A DNA stretch of 9,407 nt from Prevotella sp. (GTDB lineage: Bacteria; Bacteroidota; Bacteroidia; Bacteroidales; Bacteroidaceae), in assembly GCA_021636625.1 (NCBI GenBank), contig JAJWLX010000093.1:1-9407 (forward strand). Reading direction: 5' to 3'. How positions within the stretch are numbered: position 1 is the first letter of the stretch; each line of letters opens with the position of its first letter. The notes under the pieces are model-generated. The model was not told the origin of the DNA. It made no database searches and saw nothing but the letters and a program-made list of their open reading frames with translations. Below, piece by piece: positions 5,372 to 9,407 of this stretch. Both the position numbers and the translations under genes were made by a program.

Positions 5372-6070
5372 TTATTTCTGATGATGAAATTGATAATCAT
5401 TGTAATCGGGTACATCGATCTCAATTACGCATTTGCCCTTCTGTCTCAATGTACGTCTCATGCTTTCCACTTCAACATCCTGGAGCTCGGTAGGGAAACA
5501 CAGCTTTATGAAGGTTGCTCGTTTTTGACCGCTCCACCCAAGGCGTTCTCCAATATTCCAGGAGTAATGCCTGATGTCGAGAGTATTCAATGTTCCATTT
5601 GTTTTCACTGGAACAATACATGATTCAGGGATGTCGTACAGTTTTATGTTCTGACACAGCATCTCCAAGTACTCATCTGTCATATATGGCGAAAGTACAG
5701 AGTAAGTGTAGTCTTTGACTGCATCATATTTTGAACTTTCAAGACTATACTGCCTATTGCGATAGCGTTCACGCATTTCTTCTGCTTTCTCCACATCCGA
5801 GATGGATGGTTCGTTGGAAGATATACTGTTGTTGATCACGATGTCTCTCACCGCTTGCGGCTTACGCAAGCACATAAATGCACATACAATGATGGCAAAT
5901 GATATATAATAGAATATCATCGGCAAAGAGAAACCGAAATCAGAGTCGGAAACTGTTACCATCAGGTTAGCAATCGCTCCATGTATTCTTGGAGCGACTA
6001 CTACCATAACGATGGTGAGCATATTCGAAATGAGGAGAATCAAGAAGTTCTCTTTTAACTTTTTAATCAT
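5372..6070 (-). CDS. Two-TM membrane protein of unknown function
   Basis: The 232-residue protein has two hydrophobic helices, at about 8-26 and 48-67, and then a large soluble domain of ~165 residues. Its C-terminal part has a distinctive pattern of conserved-looking aromatics and charges: RHYSWNIGERLGWSGQKRA, then TFIKLCFPTEL and KCVIEIDVPDYNDYQF. I do not recognise the family. ATG at 6070 was chosen because the longer frame's TTG at 6106 lies inside the -7 promoter box (6104-6111) and so cannot be translated from that promoter. The HTH gene follows after 14 nt. Pairing with an HTH regulator and closeness to the integrase suggest an element-encoded accessory, possibly linked to entry exclusion, signalling or mating control; this is speculative. 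Confidence 0.75.
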   Translation of the reverse strand: MIKKLKENFLILLISNMLTIVMVVVAPRIHGAIANLMVTVSDSDFGFSLPMIFYYISFAIIVCAFMCLRKPQAVRDIVINNSISSNEPSISDVEKAEEMRERYRNRQYSLESSKYDAVKDYTYSVLSPYMTDEYLEMLCQNIKLYDIPESCIVPVKTNGTLNTLDIRHYSWNIGERLGWSGQKRATFIKLCFPTELQDVEVESMRRTLRQKGKCVIEIDVPDYNDYQFHHQK

Positions 6071-6103
6071 TGCAATTGTTACTTTTTGGAGTTTTTGTGT
6101 CTG

Positions 6104-6111
6104 CAAAGATA
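6104..6111 (-). promoter_or_regulatory. -7 promoter box for the two-TM/HTH operon
   Basis: The minus strand reads TATCTTTG (within CTATATCTTTGCAG), an exact match to the TAnnTTTG element. Transcription would start about 7-10 nt downstream, leaving a short A-rich leader before ATG 6070. No -33 TTTG lies at the expected distance. The box excludes the longer TTG start of the two-TM gene. Confidence 0.7.
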
Positions 6112-6236
6112 TAGAGAATCTTGCTATTTTCTACTATTTCGTATCAACAAAATGCGCCTCTTAAACACTATTTATTATTCTGTGTTTCAACGCTTTAAGC
6201 TATATTTTTCTTTCTCTTTTTTGCCGTGTTATAATC

Positions 6237-7418
6237 TTATTTTCTCTTACTTGCCGTTTGACGCATCGTACTTTCAGTTGGCTTCTCGTCGTCTTTCACG
6301 TTCGTTAACGTAATTCTGCCTGCTGCCTCACGTGTTTTTGGATTTGCATGAGAAGCGTAGATCTGCGTCGTACTGACATTCTTATGGTTGAGCAGATGCT
6401 GAACTGTATAGATGTCTGTACCAAGTTCGAGCTGCAACGAGGCATACGTATGACGGAAGCAATGGAAGGTGATATGCTTTTCGATACCGCACTCTTTTAG
6501 CCAGTTCTGCATCACACCATACGTCATAGTACGTTTGAAACCTTGGAAGATATATGTTCTGTTGGTCTTTGGATGGATTAGAGCATATGCATCATCGCCA
6601 ATTGGAACCTGGGTCTGGCATTTTGTCTTCACACAAATGAAATCCAGATAATATCCACCATCAGCATAGCTACGGATATTCTCCCATTTCAGTCTAAGGA
6701 TGTCGCTGATACGGAGACCTGTAAGACAGGAGAATAATGCAGCCTTTCGAACAACCGGAATAGAACATTCAGTGGCATACATTCTTCTAACTTCCTCCAA
6801 TGTAAGACTTTGCTTCACTGGCGTTGTACATGAAATGTTTTCCAAAAGGCTGGCAAGATCATCTGTCAGCCTTCGCTCACGGTATGCCTTTGTCAAGACC
6901 TGCTTGAACACATTCCAATAGGCTGATGCCGTATTTCTGGAAATGGACTTCTTGATAACATGTCCACCTCTTGATGACACTTTGGTATCAAGGAGATATT
7001 CCATATACTTGTTACAATAAAGAACATCAAGCATCTCAAATGTACATTTGCCTTTACAGAACTTCTCGAAATGCTTGTAGGCTGCATCACACTTCACATA
7101 GTTGCGATTGACCATATTTCTGAAATATCCGAGAAAGTCCTCCTTCAATCTGTCACGGTTGAAGAAATCATACTTCTCATCGAGAACATCAATGTACACC
7201 TTACAACGAATAGCTTCTGCCTTGGCGAGAATCTTGTCGTTGTAGAGCTTCTGCTGCTTGTTGACAGGATCGGCATAAATGTACATGCCAAGTGAGCGAC
7301 GGCGTATCAACTCCATCGTCTCCGGGTCTCTATATCCTGGCCAAAAGTCCAGGAAAAGTGACTTTGTTCCGTTGCGTCTGTCACGCATACGGAGCTTAAC
7401 GGTTTTACATACTTGCAT
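6237..7418 (-). CDS. int: Tyrosine recombinase (site-specific integrase)
   Basis: The 393-residue protein is a tyrosine recombinase of the type carried by Bacteroidetes integrative elements. The N-terminal ~90 residues resemble an arm-binding region (KLRMRDRRNGTKSLFLDFWPGYRD). A SAM-like core-binding domain follows at about 95-200. In the catalytic domain the expected residues are all visible: Arg236 in TGLRISDIL, Lys264 or Lys266 in VKTKC, His319 and Arg322 in HCFRHTYAS, His345 in HLLNHKNVSTTQIY, and the nucleophile Tyr354. Length and spacing are normal, so the enzyme should be active. ATG at 7418 was chosen over the TTG at 7457. The seven-HTH gene ends 89 nt upstream; read-through is possible, and a weak promoter-like box is at 7455-7462. 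No clear terminator follows. The att site cannot be fixed from this window. Confidence 0.93.
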   Translation of the reverse strand: MQVCKTVKLRMRDRRNGTKSLFLDFWPGYRDPETMELIRRRSLGMYIYADPVNKQQKLYNDKILAKAEAIRCKVYIDVLDEKYDFFNRDRLKEDFLGYFRNMVNRNYVKCDAAYKHFEKFCKGKCTFEMLDVLYCNKYMEYLLDTKVSSRGGHVIKKSISRNTASAYWNVFKQVLTKAYRERRLTDDLASLLENISCTTPVKQSLTLEEVRRMYATECSIPVVRKAALFSCLTGLRISDILRLKWENIRSYADGGYYLDFICVKTKCQTQVPIGDDAYALIHPKTNRTYIFQGFKRTMTYGVMQNWLKECGIEKHITFHCFRHTYASLQLELGTDIYTVQHLLNHKNVSTTQIYASHANPKTREAAGRITLTNVKDDEKPTESTMRQTASKRK

Positions 7419-7454
7419 AATATATCTGATTTTTGTATTAATAAAATTCGCTTG

Positions 7455-7462
7455 CAAAATTC
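7455..7462 (-). promoter_or_regulatory. Weak candidate -7 box for the integrase
   Basis: The minus strand reads GAATTTTG, one mismatch from TAnnTTTG, 37 nt upstream of the integrase ATG. No matching -33 box is seen. The surrounding 89-nt gap also holds the near-direct repeats at 7464-7510. Confidence 0.3.
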
Positions 7463-7463
7463 C

Positions 7464-7510
7464 TAAATGATACTACATTGACAGCAGTAAAGAGAAAGTA
7501 AATCATACTA
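7464..7510. repeat. Near-direct repeat TAAATsATACTA upstream of the integrase
   Basis: TAAATGATACTA (7464-7475) and TAAATCATACTA (7499-7510) match at 11 of 12 bases and start 35 bp apart. The second copy overlaps the stop codon of the seven-HTH gene. They flank the integrase upstream region and could be sites for an HTH regulator or for the integrase arm-binding domain. Confidence 0.4.
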
Positions 7511-9016
7511 TTCAGTATAATCTGTTTTCAAATCATCATTTTTGAAACGTTTTTCCATGAGTCTGTCGAATTCTTCTTTTCTAAAGAACATGAATTGCCC
7601 CTTCTTTACTTTAGTGACTTTGTAATGCTTGACGTAATAATGAACAATATCCTTTGTCATTCCATACTTCTTCATTGCTTCTTCTACGGAATAGTAGCGT
7701 TCTCTTCCTTCGAAATATCCAGTCTTCAGCGCCTGGATGTGCTGCTTTGAATAGTAGGTTACTCCATATTCAACTTTTGAAGGTATCTTATGCCGGTGGA
7801 TGAATGAACGTACTGCATCATGCGTCATCTTGTAGGTAACTCTCATCTCCTCAGGGGTAATCCAGTCATTTATATCAGCATACTTATGTTTCTGATTATA
7901 CAGGATGTCAATGGCCTTCTTCTCATAGAAGTTGAAATTTTTAAGAGCTATTTTAGGAGTTTTGTTCTCTCTGGTCATCACACCGACATGCTTGATGGTG
8001 ATCTTGAACATTTCTGCCACTTCCTCAGTTGAGTAATATCCTTCTGGAGTAGGAGGACATGCTCTCTCCTGTGCCTTTGCCTGGAAGATGACACGTTCTG
8101 TTCCATCCAGGTTCTCAACTTTCTTGGTGTAGCCCATTCGCTGTTGAGTAATCTTGTCGAAGTCGGTTCTATAGATCATCGTGAACTTACCTCGCTTCTC
8201 TGTCCTTACATCATAATTTTTAAGAGTGTAGCTAATCTGATCCTTTGTTAAGCCATACTTTTCTGAAATCTCTTCGTAAGTGTACCAGTCCGGATCTACC
8301 TCATTACCTTTTTGCTTGATACTATCAATATGTATCTTTGAGTAATAGGCTTTACCATTTCTGTTTACCCTTGGTACCTTGTGATAGGTTACAAAACTCA
8401 TAGCGTTAGTTCGAGTCATACCATACATTTCCATCACCTGATCCATTGTATAGTAGTTGTCGAGATCGATTTCTTCAAGAAGGTCTGCAAACTTTGCATC
8501 AACTGCCTTTTTACTGAAGAAGGTGTTACGTCCTACATAGACTTTGGGAATACCCAAACGGTCACAGCGTCCCCATACGGCCTTGCGACCGATATTATAT
8601 TTCTCCATGATTTCACGCAAAGTATAATACTCCTGGTCATCTTTGCGTTTATAGCTTTTCTTCTTGTATGCACCAGCTTCCTCAAAGTACTTATCAAGAT
8701 CTTCACGACGAACATATGTCTTACGTCGTAGTCTGACAGCTTTGAGTGTTCCAGAGTAAAAGCATCGATACACAGTAGTAACACTAACACCAAGAAGAAA
8801 TGCGACATCTGAAGGTGTCAAGAAAGGTCGAGAAGCGATTTCCAGACTTTGCAAATTCTGAGCATCGTCCTTCTTACTTTCTCTTGCTTTTTTCTTTTTC
8901 TCGGCTTCTTTCTTCCGATGCACAACACGAGCACACCTCTTGGAGCAATACTTATTTGTGATTTTGGTAGCAATGAACTCTTCACCACATACCTCACATT
9001 TTCTTAAAATCCTCAT
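7508..9016 (-). CDS. Zinc-finger protein with seven HTH units (modular DNA-binding protein)
   Basis: The 502-residue protein begins with a treble-clef-like zinc finger: Cys7, Cys10, Cys24 and Cys28 (CEVCGEEF, then KYCSKRCARVVHRKK). A Lys/Glu-rich linker follows. Seven HTH_17-like units then occur at about 65-112, 130-176, 188-234, 244-290, 327-373, 385-430 and 441-487. Each has a helix pair followed by a wing of the type G-x-x-Y/F-Y/F. Unit 1 (LTPSDVAFLLGVSVTTVYRC) is the most canonical. Units 2-3-4 and 5-6-7 start with the same spacing (58, 56) and match pairwise, indicating duplication of a three-unit block. A long, possibly asymmetric DNA site is likely. The gene lies upstream of the integrase, so it may control integration or excision or read the element's ends. 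ATG at 9016 follows a ~200-nt leader with repeats, which suggests autoregulation. No enzymatic domain is seen. Confidence 0.85.
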   Translation of the reverse strand: MRILRKCEVCGEEFIATKITNKYCSKRCARVVHRKKEAEKKKKARESKKDDAQNLQSLEIASRPFLTPSDVAFLLGVSVTTVYRCFYSGTLKAVRLRRKTYVRREDLDKYFEEAGAYKKKSYKRKDDQEYYTLREIMEKYNIGRKAVWGRCDRLGIPKVYVGRNTFFSKKAVDAKFADLLEEIDLDNYYTMDQVMEMYGMTRTNAMSFVTYHKVPRVNRNGKAYYSKIHIDSIKQKGNEVDPDWYTYEEISEKYGLTKDQISYTLKNYDVRTEKRGKFTMIYRTDFDKITQQRMGYTKKVENLDGTERVIFQAKAQERACPPTPEGYYSTEEVAEMFKITIKHVGVMTRENKTPKIALKNFNFYEKKAIDILYNQKHKYADINDWITPEEMRVTYKMTHDAVRSFIHRHKIPSKVEYGVTYYSKQHIQALKTGYFEGRERYYSVEEAMKKYGMTKDIVHYYVKHYKVTKVKKGQFMFFRKEEFDRLMEKRFKNDDLKTDYTE

Positions 9017-9056
9017 TTTTGTTTGCTATTTAGTACCCTATGAGTCCCCCTAATTC

Positions 9057-9093
9057 TTTTGCAGCAATTTTCACGTTTTTGCAGCAATTTTCA
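9057..9093. repeat. Two 17-bp direct repeats with 20-bp period in the seven-HTH gene leader
   Basis: TTTTGCAGCAATTTTCA occurs at 9057-9073 and 9077-9093. The 20-bp period is close to two helical turns, placing both copies on the same DNA face. They lie 41-77 bp upstream of the ATG at 9016. They fit iteron-like or operator sites for an HTH protein, with autoregulation the simplest idea. Confidence 0.7.
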
Positions 9094-9102
9094 TGATGGT
9101 GT

Positions 9103-9121
9103 CCAACATGAGGAATGTCGG
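9103..9121. promoter_or_regulatory. Palindrome CCAACAT-5-ATGTCGG upstream of the direct repeats
   Basis: CCAACAT (9103-9109) and ATGTCGG (9115-9121) are 7-bp inverted arms (one G:T) around GAGGA. It lies in the transcribed leader of the seven-HTH gene, so it may be an operator or an RNA hairpin. Confidence 0.45.
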
Positions 9122-9220
9122 TCACTGGAAAGGTTTGCAGATTTTGCAAATAGTGTCCAAAAATAGAATTTTGGCTTTCCATTTGATCACAGAATTGAGG
9201 GCCACGAATGAAATTTGAGC

Positions 9221-9252
9221 CAAAAATACACCAAAATATTGGTTTCTACAAA
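9221..9252 (-). promoter_or_regulatory. Bacteroidetes-type promoter for the seven-HTH gene
   Basis: On the minus strand a -33 TTTG (9252-9249) is separated by exactly 20 nt from the -7 box TATTTTTG (9228-9221), matching the Bacteroides consensus TTTG-19/21-TAnnTTTG. Transcription should begin near 9213, giving a leader of about 200 nt. A second TATTTTTG at 9158-9165 lacks a matching -33 box and is a weaker alternative. Confidence 0.6.
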
Positions 9253-9274
9253 TTACAAATGGAATGTGTTAAGA

Positions 9275-9300
9275 CAAAAAAAGCCACCTAAATAGGTGGC
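9275..9300 (-). terminator. Rho-independent terminator of a gene right of the window
   Basis: GCCACCTA (9283-9290) pairs with TAGGTGGC (9293-9300), effectively a 7-bp stem with a 4-nt loop. It is followed on the minus strand by seven T residues (9282-9276). It terminates transcription arriving from beyond 9301, so a minus-strand gene ends close to the right edge. Confidence 0.8.
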
Positions 9301-9310
9301 TTGCAAGCAG

Positions 9311-9406
9311 TTATAAAAATGTTCGTTTTAGAGCTGTCCAGGGGGTTACTTTCCGATGCAACATGTAGATGTTGCTGATAGTTAAGCTTTTATCTTTTAA
9401 ACGGTA
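9311..9406 (-). CDS. Possible C-terminal end of a gene cut by the window edge
   Basis: One minus-strand frame stays open from the window edge to a TAA at 9311, encoding 31 residues that include SNIYMLHRKVTPWTALKR. The terminator stem starts 11 nt after this stop, the spacing expected for a real gene end. The fragment is too short to identify. It could be an element gene or the chromosomal gene next to the insertion site. Confidence 0.3.
   Translation of the reverse strand, partial: YRLKDKSLTISNIYMLHRKVTPWTALKRTFL
9358..9375. repeat. Inverted repeat GCAACAT-4-ATGTTGC at the right edge
   Basis: GCAACAT (9358-9364) and ATGTTGC (9369-9375) are perfect 7-bp arms around GTAG. It lies inside the possible partial gene. 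It could be a chance repeat, an RNA hairpin or a recombinase core-type site. Confidence 0.35.
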
Positions 9407-9407
9407 C

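Noticed and set aside
6071..6106. N-terminal extension of the two-TM protein from a TTG start
   Set aside because: The TTG overlaps an exact -7 promoter box (6104-6111), so the transcript would start downstream of it; ATG 6070 fits better.
9325..9336. GTTTTAGAGCTG resembles the start of some type II CRISPR repeats
   Set aside because: It occurs once, with no spacer-repeat periodicity and no cas gene nearby; a 12-base match is likely chance.

Overview
The window looks like part of an integrative (conjugative or mobilizable) element from a Bacteroidales host such as Bacteroides or Prevotella. Support comes from a DUF4134/TraE-type transfer protein, a Bacteroides-style tyrosine integrase, a RepA-like ATPase next to a cysteine-free CHC2/Toprim primase, and promoters of the Bacteroidetes type (-7 box TAnnTTTG, once with a -33 TTTG at 20 nt). 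Shine-Dalgarno sequences are not evident. All supported genes lie on the minus strand, so transcription runs from high to low coordinates.

Layout in transcription order. At the right edge (9275-9407) there may be the last codons of an upstream gene, followed by a clear terminator. Next come a promoter and a roughly 200-nt leader with direct repeats and a palindrome, then a 502-residue protein with a zinc-finger-like N-terminus and seven helix-turn-helix (HTH) units (7508-9016). The integrase follows (6237-7418). After it is a promoter driving a two-TM protein of unknown function and a small excisionase-like HTH protein (4980-6070), closed by a strong terminator. A separate promoter with a long leader drives an unrecognised ~240-residue protein (3967-4692) whose start is disrupted or non-canonical. 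Then comes a highly structured intergenic region (3821-3931), a second excisionase-like HTH gene (3455-3793), a possible 48-residue ORF, the RepA-like ATPase (2203-3336) and the primase (1182-2132), closed by a terminator with a TTCG loop. The left end begins a transfer operon: a single-TM acidic protein (425-901) overlapping the TraE-like gene (91-444). The rest of the transfer apparatus presumably lies to the left of the window.

Inferred workings: the integrase moves the element in and out of the chromosome. The three HTH proteins, all of the MerR/excisionase HTH_17 type, are candidates for excision control and for coordinating replication and transfer promoters. The ATPase and primase would support DNA processing or replication of the excised form. 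The TraE-like protein belongs to the mating channel. No relaxase, coupling protein or VirB4-like ATPase is present here.

The least explained parts are: (i) the seven-HTH protein, in which HTH units 2-3-4 recur as units 5-6-7 with identical spacing; (ii) the hairpin cluster at 3821-3931, with mutually exclusive pairings and a 9-bp stem-loop, which could be a leader switch or an origin; (iii) the apparent +1 frame discontinuity at the start of the 3967 gene; (iv) a short AATCATACTA/TTCAGTATAA motif set recurring near several promoters.
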